Assembly: GCA_907164885.2 (NCBI GenBank)
Contig: OU015492.1
Coordinates: forward strand, 205,671,851 to 205,735,850
Origin: Dolomedes plantarius
Taxonomy: Eukaryota > Arthropoda > Arachnida > Araneae > Dolomedidae
Length of the DNA stretch: 64,000 nucleotides
Direction of reading: 5' to 3'
Shown here in pieces: positions 22,045 to 33,004 of this stretch. A program made the translations under genes and the position numbers. The notes under the pieces are model-generated. The model worked only from the letters and a program-made list of their open reading frames with translations, had not been told where the DNA came from and did not search any database. The stretch's first letter is position 1; each line of letters starts with the position of its first letter.

Positions 22045-23261
22045 TTCTAGTAGGTAATATTTATCATGCTTAGAAGATTCCGAAATCAAAGACTCCGCAA
22101 GACAAATTGTATGTAAAGTAATAACTACCTCCCAGGAGTTTACAGACATTTACCTTATCTACTTTATAGGCATATTTAAACTCATGATATTAAATCGCCG
22201 TGTATTAAGCGCAAAGTCCGTTATGTCAGGGTCTCTTTAACACGATTTTGCAAAAATTGATGAAATTTCTTCGAAAGTTTTGGGCAAGCTCAGAACATAT
22301 TTTTAATTGACTAATATGTTTATTTTTAATTTCAAAAGTATAAATATCTAACAATGCATTCACGGAAAAACAGTTTGAAGCTTGAGGTCGTATCCCTTTA
22401 GCAAATAATTACTTGCTTGTTCAATCATGACACAAAGAAATACCTCGGATCTTCTCTTCAAGAATAACATATTTCGGCGAAGACAAAAATAACCAATAAA
22501 TACGTCATTAGTTGCTGCGCTCATCTACATAAAATTGTTATAAGATTTTTTAAATATATTTTTATTAATTGCAAGTTCATTTTAAATAAATTTGCGTGCA
22601 CTCGGCTTACAAAAAGTAAACTTCCCATTCAGAGGATTATTATGGAAGAGGTGAAGGCAATAGCCTTTGGATATAAACTTATTTGAGAAAGAACAAAGAT
22701 ATTTTACTGACAGGTGCTGTCATCAAAGAAAATAAGGATTCAAGCTTGGTTTGAACATTTGATTGATTGATTTTAGGGGCGCCGTGGTCATTTCCGGATA
22801 CACGAAAGCTAAATAGACCCCAGCGCTAAAAGGAAAAAGAAAAAAAAGAAAGAAAAAAAAGAAAGAAAAAAAAAAGAAAGGAAAAAAAAACGCTTTCCAA
22901 ATAAGATCATGACTCACAACCTCATCACCGATTTGTTTACGCTTCCCCTAATAATACGTTTATTTATATAATCTACTTCAAAATTTGCTCTAAAATTTTT
23001 TATTTTTATTCACATAAATTTCCTGTCTTGCCACATAAACGCCCTGAAAAGAAACATCTGCAGTACATCTGCAAACTTTGTATGAAATTTGACATACGCA
23101 TTCTGTTCTCGACTTCGAAAAAACCTTTTCTTGATTTTCATTGTCTTGATTAAGGACGATTATCTTTTAAAACAAATCTAAGTTTCCTAATGACTTGTCT
23201 TTTTCAATTTACGGTGTAATTCCATCTTATTACTTATGGAATTAATGTCACTACCTTTCTT
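22045..23261. other. intron with a homopurine tract
   Basis: No gene. The plus strand is almost pure A/G from 22826 to 22891 (runs of GAAAGAAAAAAAA), a tract that could form triplex-type DNA. Otherwise unremarkable. Confidence 0.5.
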
Positions 23262-23859
23262 TTAACCCTTCAGCGGGCGTGCTAATATTTGGAACACCAG
23301 CAGGCGCGCGTGGCACAAAGTGCAACGTCTCTTTCAACCTTGATTATTCCTTTTGTAATAAACTTTTCCTATTCAAACTGAAAATAATAATTCTTTGTTT
23401 TATGACAAGATATAAAATGTTGATAATATTGAGATATATTTATAATTAAAATCCAAAGAATGCAGATACAATCGCCTGATTTCAATACAGTCCGGTTTAT
23501 TGGATCTAAGGACAATTTGCGAATGGATTCCTATTATGTCCAAAAACCTAAAAACCAATGACATTGTCCCTATTCGTAATATGCGGGATACCGTGTAATA
23601 GCTGCACATTTGATCGACCACAACAACTCCTGCTTTTGTCGTATTGTAATCCTGTATAATCGCTGGTTTAGCACAGTTAAATCACGACGAACAACGAATG
23701 GAAAGGAATACAAGGGTCAGAAAATCCGACCTGCGTTAGAAAGGGTGTAGCTATAACTGGAAACTGCTTAGAACATTCAAACCGTACAAGTAAAAACAAA
23801 CCATTCAAAATTACGAAAATTTTGCACTTTGCACACGGGCGCGAACACTGAAGGGTTAA
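23262..23859. mobile_element. piggyBac-like non-autonomous element, 598 bp
   Basis: TTAACCCTTCAGCGGGCGTG at the left and GCGCGAACACTGAAGGGTTAA (23839-23859) at the right form inverted ends with TTAA at both edges. Subterminal GTGCAACG and CTTTGCACACGGGCGCG are also inverted relatives. No transposase is encoded. The ends resemble those of the 12608-12855 element. Confidence 0.8.
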
Positions 23860-24026
23860 ACTATTTTGTATACTATGCTTACATATACCAGTAAATGTAT
23901 AAAAAAAACACGAATTTAATAAACCACAGATTGGATTAGAGGGAAAAGACAAGTAGTATATTTAAAGCACAGAATTTAGGGGCATACAAATTTTATTCTT
24001 CTTATTAAAGTTCTGCGAATATTTAC

Positions 24027-24213
24027 CTGTGATTTCTAAGATTTTCCCCGTACTGCCAGCCTTTATTTCTGTCTCCAATAAGTACAATTATATCTCCTTC
24101 ATGGAAACTGAGTTGGTGTTCACCACTCGACAGATAGGAATAGAGGGCCCGGACGTGGTAATTGGACGACTTGGAACTGGAAGAATTCATGTTCTTTCCA
24201 TGTAGCGAAGAGC
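24027..24213 (-). CDS. IRSp53: IRSp53-like exon: linker and first part of SH3
   Basis: 187-bp exon. The acceptor TTAATTACCAG precedes GCTCTTCGC; the donor is AATCACAG followed by GTAAAT. It reads SLHGKNMNSSSSKSSNYHV and then the SH3 start VRALYSYLSSGEHQLSFHEG, followed by DIIVLIGDRNKGWQYGENL. The ALYSY strand, the acidic RT-loop (EHQLSFHEGD) and GWQYGE match the SH3 fold and the BAIAP2-type spacing. This SH3 normally binds Pro-rich actin regulators. The acceptor has a poor polypyrimidine tract, and a solo LTR lies 36 bp upstream of it. Confidence 0.95.
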
Positions 24214-24255
24214 CTGGTAATTAAAGTTCAGTCTAATAATAACCGACACAAGTAT

Positions 24256-24747
24256 ATAGAGAAATTTAGCTCACTACTACCCAGACTTGGGTGTATATAA
24301 TTTGAAGTGGCACTCTAAATGAATTTGATACAAACACAGATTATACATGAAACAATGTTTATTGAATATTCTTGCACATGTAGGCTTTGCTTTTAACAAC
24401 AAGATTCATACGTACTACTTGTACAGATATATAAATGCAGCTTTCAAGAACAATATATTTTTCAGTACTCACGAACAGTATGTCAACCAGCAATCTTTCC
24501 ACGTAAACGCTGGGCCTGCTATGCACTAGCGCAGGATAGCACTCGAGCTGCATACCCTCGTAGCTCCCTCTCCCTTATCTATCAACCTTAACAACCTTTT
24601 TCAACCCTAACAACCTTTTTCATTAATCACGCTGCATGGTATTTATACTAAGCGCGTATGCCGAAATTAGCATATCTAAAGCAGCTTCTTTAATTCATTC
24701 ACTCAAAAGTTCTATTCTTGTGAATCGAATCTTGTGTATACCTTACA
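24256..24747 (-). mobile_element. solo LTR related to retrotransposon 2
   Basis: 492 bp that on the minus strand starts TGTAAGGTATACACAAG and ends near CTCTAT, flanked by the 5-bp duplication AGTAT at 24251-24255 and 24748-24752. It is clearly homologous to the 439-bp LTRs at 59946 and 63160 (shared GATTCGATTCACAAGAAT, TTTCGGCATACGCGCTTAG) but diverged, with an interior insertion-like difference around AACCTTTTTCAACCC. It is in the same orientation as the host gene, and its TATA-like and AATAAA sequences would read in the gene's sense. Confidence 0.9.
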
Positions 24748-25079
24748 AGTATACGTACATTACACTGACAACTGAATTTAGGCACATTCTTCTTTATCTA
24801 GACAACACTAGGCTGCTATGTACTAAGAAAAAAGTCGTATTTCCCTTTTCCTCTTCTTGCAGACTCTTGTGGTGGGAGGAGTCCAGTTGACAGTTCGAGA
24901 ATTCCACCCCCCCTTAGGATTGACATTTTGAGGGATTGTAATGGCTCTCTCTCTATAGGGGGGTTAAGCGAAGTCCCCAAATTTTTTATTCATAATATAT
25001 TTTTGTCAACTATTTACAGGTACATAAATGCTGATAATCAAATAAAATTGGTATTGTCAGATAGCCTGAACGTTTCTGC

Positions 25080-25310
25080 AAAGCGCTACAGGATTCATTT
25101 TATAAATTTGGTTCACCTAAGGAATTTATGAGCGTTTAAAATACACTTTACCAGATTTTTCCCCGAATAATTTAAATTTTAAAATATTAATTGCATTTTT
25201 TTAATAAAACGAAAAATGTACACAAATGTAAAATTTATTTCTCTATGACGGAGTACAATTTAAAAAAAAAAATCTTTGAATCCAAGTCGGCAATCCGTGG
25301 ACAAATTTTC
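25080..25310. repeat. interspersed repeat, copy 2 (see 12379-12990)
   Basis: Shares GGTTCACCTAAGGAATTTAT, TTTATTTCTCTATGACG and GAATCCAAGTCGGCAATCC with the copy at 12.5-12.97 kb in the same order. At 25175-25180 it shows a single uninterrupted TTAA where copy 1 has the MITE. Confidence 0.55.
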
Positions 25311-25315
25311 TCCAT

Positions 25316-25671
25316 CGGTTACCGGATTACATCGAGCATATCTGGGATCATTTGGGACGACGAGTTAGGCATCCCACGAGTTTGAACGAACTAGAGGCAA
25401 GGTTACAGCAAATATGGAACGAAATGTCTCAAGACATCATACAGAACTTGTATGACTCAATGCCCGATCGTATCGCATCGTGCATTCGCGCTAGAGGGGG
25501 TCCAACGGAGTATTAACTCCTCTGTTCTTTTGCCTTTTTCTCTGAAATAAATTATCCTTTTTCTTTGATTTTCTTATCATTTACTTATATCAAAGTAGTC
25601 ATTACGTATGTAAAACTTCGTTTCATTTTGACAACTCCTTCTTGGTGCGCTAATTTTTTTGTCCATGAGTG
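25316..25671 (+). mobile_element. 3' fragment of a Tc1-type element
   Basis: Begins inside the transposase gene and ends with a terminal repeat-like GTGCGCTAATTTTTTTGTCC then ATGAGTG before a TA at 25672. The 5' two thirds are missing. Confidence 0.75.
25325..25515 (+). pseudogene. Tc1 transposase C-terminal fragment
   Basis: Reads YIEHIWDHLGRRVRHPTS, then LNELEARLQQIWNEMSQDII and ends RARGGPTEY with a stop at 25513. IEHIWD is the block holding the last E of DD34E, and (R/K)ARGGPTxY is the usual Tc1 C-terminus. Only the last 60 or so codons remain. It is a different lineage from the three longer Tc1 copies here. Confidence 0.85.
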
Positions 25672-26654
25672 TATTTTAATTATTAGGTTGTTTCATAATT
25701 GCATGATAATAAAATTTTACGCCAGTTAATCAATGTTAAGATATACTACCTGTATAAAATATAATTTATATTGTTTAGGTTTCAAATATTTTCAAATTCA
25801 GCAATCTATATGATTAGTTGCTAAGCCGACATTTTGGGCAGTCCGTGAGAGAAAACTACTGCATCAATTTACTTCCTTTTGGTCTTAAGCGAAAGATTGT
25901 AATCTATAGATTTGTCAAATTTGGTTTTTGTAACCGCAATTTCTATTAATATGAGATAATTTACAATTCAAAATTGATTTCTTCGCATGCCCAGTGGTAT
26001 GTTTAAATCTGGCTTTAGAAACTCACTATTTCTGCACATGCTCAGTGACATGTTTTAATTATAAACACGTTTATTCCGAGGAGTCTCTCCAGATCTCTCT
26101 CTGCCATTTTTATTTTTATGATAATTATGTTTGTGAAATATAAGATTAAACCTGATGGAAATTGTTTATTTCGCGCTGTTTAATTAGCGATAATTTACAA
26201 TTAAAAAATTGCTTTCTGCCCATGATCAGTGACATTTTTAAATCTGGCTTTAGATACCCACTAAGCTCGAGGCCGCTTAAACACATTAATTTGTTTCCGC
26301 GCATTATTATAATTTTCAACATTTGGCAAGGATGTGTTGAGTATAATTTGTGTATTAGTTCATTCAATTACTATCCAGCCGTTATGTTTTGACGGGTACC
26401 AACGAGTATTTTATATTATGTAAACCAAATACAATAATTATTTATGCAAATAATTGTAATCAAAGGCTTTTTGCTGTAAGCACAACAACAACAAAATTTT
26501 AGACAAAAAAAATGGATATAAATTTCAAATAAACACAAAATTATCATATCAGGTGAATAAAATTTAATTTTTTTGCACAAAAATAAGGAATTCCCTATTA
26601 ATTCCAAGAGAAGATAAATTGTTTTTATTGCTGTTTTCTTTTAGTATTACTTAC
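25672..26654. other. intron with a diverged local duplication
   Basis: GATAATTTACAATTCAAAATT (25954-25974, about) and GATAATTTACAATTAAAAAA (26189) begin two related stretches that share TTTAAATCTGGCTTTAGA. Between them, 26120-26180 reads KYKIKPDGNCLFRAV and then stops, which resembles the catalytic Cys block of OTU-type peptidases. No larger frame supports a gene. Confidence 0.45.
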
Positions 26655-26910
26655 TGTAGTCACTGGAAACGAGGCTCGCACTTGAGGACGAGGTTAAGTT
26701 AAAATCGGATTTGGCCCTTGACAAAGGTCTTGGGTAGTTAGGGGCATAGCTACCATAATCTCTGAGGTCTAAGTAACTGGCATCGATACTCTGCGTTTTG
26801 CGCATGCCTATTGTAGGGGAGGTTGTGCAACTCGCATTGTTATTATACTGAAGGCACGACGATAAGGGGCTCCTCACCACAATTGATGAGATAGCATACT
26901 CGCTGCTGGA
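26655..26910 (-). CDS. IRSp53: IRSp53-like exon: Ser-rich linker between I-BAR and SH3
   Basis: 256-bp exon. The acceptor TTTTCTTTCAG precedes TCCAGCAGC; the donor is GACTACA followed by GTAAGT. It reads SSSEYAISSIVVRSPLSS, then NASCTTSPTIGMRKTQSIDA, SYLDLRDYGSYAPNYPRPLS and RAKSDFNLTSSSS. It has Ser/Tyr-rich, probably disordered linker composition with basic phospho-site-like motifs (RKTQS, RAKS). It starts in phase 0 after the I-BAR exon and leaves one base for the SH3 exon. Confidence 0.9.
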
Positions 26911-27060
26911 CTGAAAGAAAATAAAATATATATATAATCACTTTTCATCAACACATATATTTACTACAAATGATAGATTGCTCAAATTTATAGCTTACAA
27001 TTATGTGAAAATATTTGAATAATATCTCAGAAATAGGCTTATATCAATCTTACTACAAGG

Positions 27061-27114
<54 letters not shown>
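27061..27114. repeat. compound (TA)n(TG)n microsatellite
   Basis: About 13 TA units then 14 GT units, 150 bp upstream (gene sense) of the exon at 26655-26910. Confidence 0.95.
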
Positions 27115-27118
<4 letters not shown>

Positions 27119-27696
27119 ACACGGGCGCGGGCAGACGAATGATTGCTGAGTGGTAGCTTTGGAAGACTGTTCTCGCCTTTCTACTTGAGGTTAAAAAGAT
27201 GACATGTCGCCCGGCCGTGCATCACAAACGTTTTTAAAACAGTTCCCGCAATTCATCTCAACCCTCGGACACACAAATCATACTACAAATTTCTCGAACT
27301 ACATGTTTATTAAATTCGCCGGCCGCTCCGCCGGGTTTTTCGCAGCAGACAAAATATTACAGAGTGCGTCTAAATTTAGTCATCAGATAGTTTTATAAAG
27401 TTATCCCATCACGTGATACAGAGGTGTGACTTACTTTTTGATTGGATAAAAGTTATTTGTTGATGCTCTGATCTGATCTAATTTTTATGGACGCCACGTC
27501 GCGTCTAATTTCGTTAAAGATTCAGCCATCTTTGATGATATTGCCAAAGACTATAACAATGGAATTTAACACGAATGCCCAAGGGAAAATTAAGTACTTA
27601 ATAAGATTAAAAATGGGTATGTAACTTGGAATAGTAAATTGAGGAATTAATAGTTTTTAAATGTTAAGAGTGTTGAATTAAGAAATTACTAGTTTT

Positions 27697-27705
<9 letters not shown>

Positions 27706-27765
<60 letters not shown>
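27706..27765. repeat. (AT)n tract at the left edge of a DNA element
   Basis: Nearly pure AT dinucleotides with one TTT interruption. It abuts the left terminal repeat of the 27766-30811 element exactly where that repeat's outer 25 or so bases should be. Confidence 0.9.
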
Positions 27766-27766
<1 letters not shown>

Positions 27767-27975
27767 TCTAAAGTTGTCTACAGTCGAAACTATTGTTCAG
27801 AAAGTTATGAAATTATGTGCAGGACATATTGAAGGGATGGGAATTTGTTTGAGCGAATAAAAAAATTAGATCAAAAATTCACCACCAGAGGGCGATTTTG
27901 ATGAATTTCACATTTACGACTGGTTCTTTACTTAAGATTTCCCCATCTTTCTCTCCATAGGTCACCCTAACACTA

Positions 27976-29280
27976 CAGGGTGGCTAATAAATACTGTGAC
28001 AAATATCGAATCATTTAATTACACACAGATGAAATAGAAAATGGAAAATACAACAATATTATGAACATTATACATGAAAGTTTACCATGAAATAATTTTA
28101 CTCGAATCGACCGGCATCTTTATAGATTACTAAAGATAATCTCTTACGCCACTGTCCTATTGCGGCACGAATCATTTTATGAGGTAATTTGTCCCATTCA
28201 CTCCGTATGGAAGCTTTGAGGGAGTCCAAACTTCTGTGCTGCTTAGCATTTACTTTAGACTCTAAAATCCCCCAAATGCAATAGTCTAAAGGATTTAGAT
28301 CTGGTGAAGAAGGTGGCCAATCTTCTTGCTTGATAAACTTCGGGCTATTGGCATGGAGCCATTCCTGTGTTGTTTTGGATCGGTGGGACGGTGCAGAATC
28401 TTGCTGAAATATCCAATTCTTTTTGGGATACAATCTGTTAGTATGTGGTAATAAACGTGTAGCCAATACTTCCTGTTTGTAATATTCAGCATTGATTTTT
28501 ACCCCTTTATCGATGAATTTCAGAGGCAGTTTTCCATTGTGTGACACTGCAGCCGAAATCATAACAGAATTCTTGTTCTGAAATCGTTTAACAGTTCGAA
28601 GATTTTCAGGTATATCCTCGAAGGTTGCTGAATATACAACATCATTTTTAGCAGTATAACTTTGTTCTGTACAAAACAGCTTCTCATCAGAGAAAATTAT
28701 TTTTTCAACACTTCTGCTACCGTGCCGGTTCAGCAATTTCTTACATCTTTGTAACCTTTTTACTATTTGTGCAGTAGTCAAACCTTGAACTTTTCTTTTG
28801 CGATAAGGGCGAAAACCCAGGTCTTCATTTATGATAAGTTGCATAGTTCTGCGACTGATGTTCTCTTCCGCAGCCATTTTATTTGCAGAACGTTGTGGAT
28901 TTCTTCGTATCTTTTCACGATTTCTTTTGATACGTTCTTTTGTACGAACAGTGCGTGGACGACCGGACCTTGGTCGATCTTTGCAGCTATTGGTATCCAA
29001 TAATCGATTTATAGTCCTATATATAAACGTCCTATTAAAACCAAGGCATTTTAATTGCTTAAATATTTTACCTGCAGAAAATCCGCGATCAAAAAGCTGT
29101 TTAACCATTAACCTTTTGGCTTCCATCTTTAAAAATATTCTACATGTTTTACTTTAAACAAAAATCGTCTGCGTTTACAAAAAGTTGCCAATCACACAAA
29201 TAGATAGATAAATTGTTTTTCCAAACGATTAAAATTAACTCTTATTTTTTGGAGTGTTACAGTATTTATTAGCCACCCTG
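27976..29280 (-). mobile_element. intact DD37D (maT-type) mariner-like element
   Basis: 1,305 bp with perfect terminal inverted repeats of at least 20 bp (CAGGGTGGCTAATAAATACT) and TA duplications at 27974-27975 and 29281-29282. It carries a single uninterrupted transposase gene. It is nested in the left part of the 27766-30811 element, so it is the younger of the two. Confidence 0.95.
28098..29126 (-). CDS. DD37D mariner/Tc1-superfamily transposase, complete
   Basis: 342 residues, no stop or frameshift. N-terminal helix-turn-helix (MEAKRLMVKQLFDRGFSAGK), a GRPR-type linker (RPRSGRPRTVR), then the DDE/D core. The triad sits in IIFSDEKLF, FQQDSAPSHRS and SPDLNPLDY, with 37 residues between the second D and the last D, the DD37D signature of the maT group. 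WGILESKVN follows as usual. Cut-and-paste transposase acting at TA targets. The intact frame and perfect TIRs make this a plausible active or very recently active copy. Confidence 0.95.
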   Translation of the reverse strand: MEAKRLMVKQLFDRGFSAGKIFKQLKCLGFNRTFIYRTINRLLDTNSCKDRPRSGRPRTVRTKERIKRNREKIRRNPQRSANKMAAEENISRRTMQLIINEDLGFRPYRKRKVQGLTTAQIVKRLQRCKKLLNRHGSRSVEKIIFSDEKLFCTEQSYTAKNDVVYSATFEDIPENLRTVKRFQNKNSVMISAAVSHNGKLPLKFIDKGVKINAEYYKQEVLATRLLPHTNRLYPKKNWIFQQDSAPSHRSKTTQEWLHANSPKFIKQEDWPPSSPDLNPLDYCIWGILESKVNAKQHRSLDSLKASIRSEWDKLPHKMIRAAIGQWRKRLSLVIYKDAGRFE

Positions 29281-29496
29281 TATAACTCATACTCATTAAA
29301 TTTTACAATATTTAAAGTTGTTGCAAAGTCGATCGGAAACTTGTTCGATAACTAATTTTCGGTCAAAAGATTTGAAGGGACGAAGAAGAAACAAATAAGC
29401 AAATTAATTTTTGTCGACGTAGATCAGAAGCTGTTGTAAAATCTAGAAACTTTCATGGAGATTGTGTTTAAAGCATGCTTGCTATTGCTAATAAGA

Positions 29497-30621
29497 ATGT
29501 CATCGTTACGATTACCAACTCGAGCTTTGTTAGTAAAATTGCTCTACCAAAACGATAATTCAGCACTAGTTGCTCTACGAAAATTTCGGATTTTGAAGGG
29601 GATGCGAAAAGGTACATTGACCGTTAAAGGTCTTCGATTAATGGGGGCCAAATTTGAAGAAACTGGTTCTTTTAACATTCGTTCTGGAAGAGGAAGTAAA
29701 CCTGTTTCAGCAGAAGCTGTAGAGAAGGTTGCGCTTCAGGTAGAAGAGGACAAAGCTTCCAACCAACAGGCTCGTACCAGTGTCCTTCGTGTGGCACAAG
29801 CATTGAATCTTTCCCGTTCAACTGTCCAGAAGGTCATGCGTAATATCCTACAGTATTATCCGTACAAGCATGAGTTTGTACAGAGGTTGCTTACACATGA
29901 TTTCGAGACTGGACAGCGGTTCTCACTTCAGTTTCTTGCTCGCTTTGAGGTTGATGCAGAATGGCCTTGGAATATCCTCTGGACAAACGAAGCACACTTT
30001 TATTTGGACGGTTCGGTGAATACTCACAACTGCCGAATTTGGGAACCAGAAAATCAGCGTCTAATCTTAGGTGTTCCGATGCATTCACCGAAAGTAACCG
30101 TGTGGTGAGGATTTTCTGCATTTTTTATTCTCGGCCTGAATTTCTTCGAGGAATTAAGTCCTGAGGTCAAATTGCATGCTCGGACACAGTAAAGTGATAT
30201 GCATCCTTGTTACTGAATAAAACTGTTCCGGATCTGTAATCACGTCAGTGCCTTTCACGCACAATTTTTATGCAAGATGGAGCTCCTCCACACATTAGCC
30301 TTCGTGTTAAGAACGTTCTCAAAAATCACTTTAGAGAAGAACGTGTCATCAGCCCCCACTTTCCTCCCCGTGTGGCCTCCCCGATCCCCAGACCTCAACC
30401 CATGCGACTTTTGGCTTTGGGGATATGTTAAAAATCTAGTCAGTCTTGATAAACCAAGAACTACACCTGATCTGAAAAACAGCATTTCACGACATGTTCT
30501 CAGCATTTCCCCGGACACACTGCGGTCAACTGTAGAACATGCTATCTTACGATTTCAAATGGTAGCTGAAAATGATGGCCGTCATGTTGAACATGTCTTG
30601 CAAAAATTTTTTGAACTATAG
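29497..30621 (+). pseudogene. decayed DUF4817/HTH transposase of the outer element
   Basis: From ATG 29497 (MSSLRLPTRALLVKLLYQND) it runs through RSGRGSKPVSAEAVEKVALQ and LWTNEAHFYLDGSVN to KVTVW, where a TGA occurs at 30106. The reading continues after it (GFSAFFILGLNFFEE). A second block MQDGAPPHI (about 30270) and, after a frame change, WPPRSPDLNPCDFWLWGYVK to the stop at 30619 complete the core. At least one stop and two frame changes disable it. The family is the Tc1/mariner-superfamily group with an N-terminal DUF4817-like HTH, common in arthropods. Confidence 0.88.
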
Positions 30622-31139
30622 TAAATGTTGGCTAAATGTGAAATTCATCAAAAAATGCCCTCTGGTGGTGAAATTTGGAACTAATTTTTTTATTCGCTAA
30701 AACAAATTCCCATCCCTTCAATATGTCCTACGCAAAATTTCGTAACTTTCTCAACAAGAGTTACGACTGTAGACAAATTTAAAGTAGGGAAGTATTATTA
30801 TGGACACCCTGCATATAAATTATCTAGTAATGATAAAACGTCAGTATTGTTTTCAGAGGTTAATTATTGTTGAACGTTAAATTAGAATCCTAGTACATAA
30901 TAGAGCACAATACATCGAAGTAATCTGAAACTTTAAGCTTAATTTTGCGATGCAGTCAGCAAACATATATACAAGCATCTGTTATGTAAAAATAATATCT
31001 CAGAATGGAAATATTACTCTTATGTTTTGCAAATTTCCAATTTTAACTGTACATAGTATAGTATAACTATAAATTTCCTGTTAAATTCATATAAATTTTT
31101 GTGTAAGCCATATGAAAATACAAATTTCTCTTATCCTAC

Positions 31140-31250
31140 CTTGCAGACACTTTTTCCATCAAACATTTTCTCTATGGGATCAGGAAGGTATTCCCTAGTT
31201 TTCACAATTTCTTGCCATTGCTCTAGGTTATGCTGAAGCACTGCCTGTCC
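31140..31250 (-). CDS. IRSp53: IRSp53-like exon: end of I-BAR (IMD) domain
   Basis: 111-bp exon, phase 0 at both ends. The acceptor TTGGAATTTCAG precedes GGACAGGCA; the donor is TGCAAG followed by GTAGGA. It reads GQAVLQHNLEQWQEIVKTRE and then YLPDPIEKMFDGKSVCK. It corresponds to the last helix of the I-BAR domain, where the family has a LxxWQ element followed by a Pro-containing turn. The acceptor is preceded within 75 bp by the first of two TA microsatellites. Confidence 0.92.
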
Positions 31251-31319
31251 CTGAAATTCCAAGAAGTATGATTCAAAAGTTTAAATACTTTTGTTTCTAC
31301 AAAGAACAAATATTTGCTC

Positions 31320-31324
<5 letters not shown>

Positions 31325-31363
<39 letters not shown>
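31325..31363. repeat. (TA)n microsatellite
   Basis: About 19 TA units, 75 bp upstream in gene sense of the I-BAR exon acceptor. Confidence 0.95.
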
Positions 31364-31366
<3 letters not shown>

Positions 31367-31399
31367 AATGCGACGATCAATGTGTACAATTGATGTAAA

Positions 31400-31405
<6 letters not shown>

Positions 31406-31440
<35 letters not shown>
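31406..31440. repeat. (TA)n microsatellite
   Basis: About 17 TA units, 43 bp from the previous tract. Confidence 0.95.
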
Positions 31441-31443
<3 letters not shown>

Positions 31444-31930
31444 CGTAAGGGATATTTATTTTTTTTGGATAATATCCAATCGTCTGCTGCATTAGAAAGA
31501 AAAAAAAAATTTTTTTTTGTCTATTTAGTTGTTATGCACGTGACGATAAATTCATTCAAAGTACCAGATAAAGAAATCACGTGATCAGCATTTAATAAAT
31601 TAAATTCTAAAAAAATTAATCTTAAAAAATTCACCAAAAATCAGAAAATCGAGGTAAAGTTTCGTGAAAGATTTCATTTTAAAGGAATTTTCATGATCTT
31701 TCCCGTGATATAAATTTTACAACCTTCAAATTATTATTTTAAATTCAAACTTAAAAAAAGGTGCAAAAACAGCTTAAAAATTTAATTTAAAAAAAATCTA
31801 AGAAGAATTTTTCGAAAATCTTTTCTAGTGCACCCCTACAGCATAAGAAGAATCGCCATGCAAAATTTAAGCCCTTTAGGTAAAGCGGTTTGGCCTGTGC
31901 GTTGTATTTCAGTGAGTCAGTTACGGAACT

Positions 31931-32312
<382 letters not shown>

Positions 32313-32689
32313 ACCGAATAGTCATAAATTAAGATTTTATAACACATTAAGGGAAACTTCTTACCAAATCTGTAAACCAACAAATTTACTTTTTCAGATT
32401 TATTAACTTATAGTCAGGAGTTAGGGTGAATTATAGCTTTAGCAAATGCCGAATTAAAAGTTCTGATATATCCAGTATTTGTTTTTATCCATGGGCAGGG
32501 CATAGATGACGGCAATAACTTGACACACATTTGTCTCCTTTATACAAAAAAGATGTTAACTATTTATACCAGAGTCCATTTTTTTGCTTCATCCTGACTG
32601 TTTTTATAAAATCATAATTAGGTAAACCACGTAAACAAAAGTTTGAAATAAAAATGATAGTTGTAGCGCATTTCCGAAAATGATGACTA

Positions 32690-32925
32690 CCAAAAAGAAA
32701 TTTCAGGTAATCTCTTCTAACGATACTACCGCGGGTTATTAATGTAGGATTATTCATCGTTGCCTACCTCTTTTCTTTTTTTTTTTGGCAAATTTTGGTA
32801 CTTTTCTGTTTAATTGTTTACTGATACTGGGTTTGGCACGCTGCCAAAATTATAACTTGCGACGACGGGCAATTTTTGCCTCTCCGAAGGGCCGTTATTG
32901 AGGAACGTTATCCTACCTTAAAAAT
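32690..32925. repeat. interspersed repeat, copy 1 (copy 2 split at 44.6-46.2 kb)
   Basis: Blocks CTCTTCTAACGATACTACC, GTAGGATTATTCATCGTTGC, GGGTTTGGCACGCTGCCAAA and GAGGAACGTTATCCTACCTT match 44600-44680 and 45976-46165 in order. GTAGGATTA and its inverse near the two edges suggest a small TIR element. Family not identified. Confidence 0.7.
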
Positions 32926-33004
32926 GTGAAAGAAAGCAATCTAGCGTTTGCAAAACAATATCTAAAAATTTAAACAAAATCACGGGAAAACGATGTAATA
33001 CGTT

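Larger units (their letters stand above)
27766..30811 (+). mobile_element. DUF4817-type DNA element with 150-bp TIRs, hit by a mariner-like element
   Basis: The left segment 27766-27915 (GTTGTCTACAGTCGAAAC, GAAGGGATGGGAATTTGTTT, CACCACCAGAGGGCG) is the inverted repeat of 30633-30786 (GCCCTCTGGTGGTG, CCCATCCCTTCAATATGTCC, ACGACTGTAGACAAATTT). Between them are a decayed transposase (29497-30621) and a complete second element (27976-29280). The right end continues to GGACACCCTG at 30811; the left end lacks that outer segment. Confidence 0.85.
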
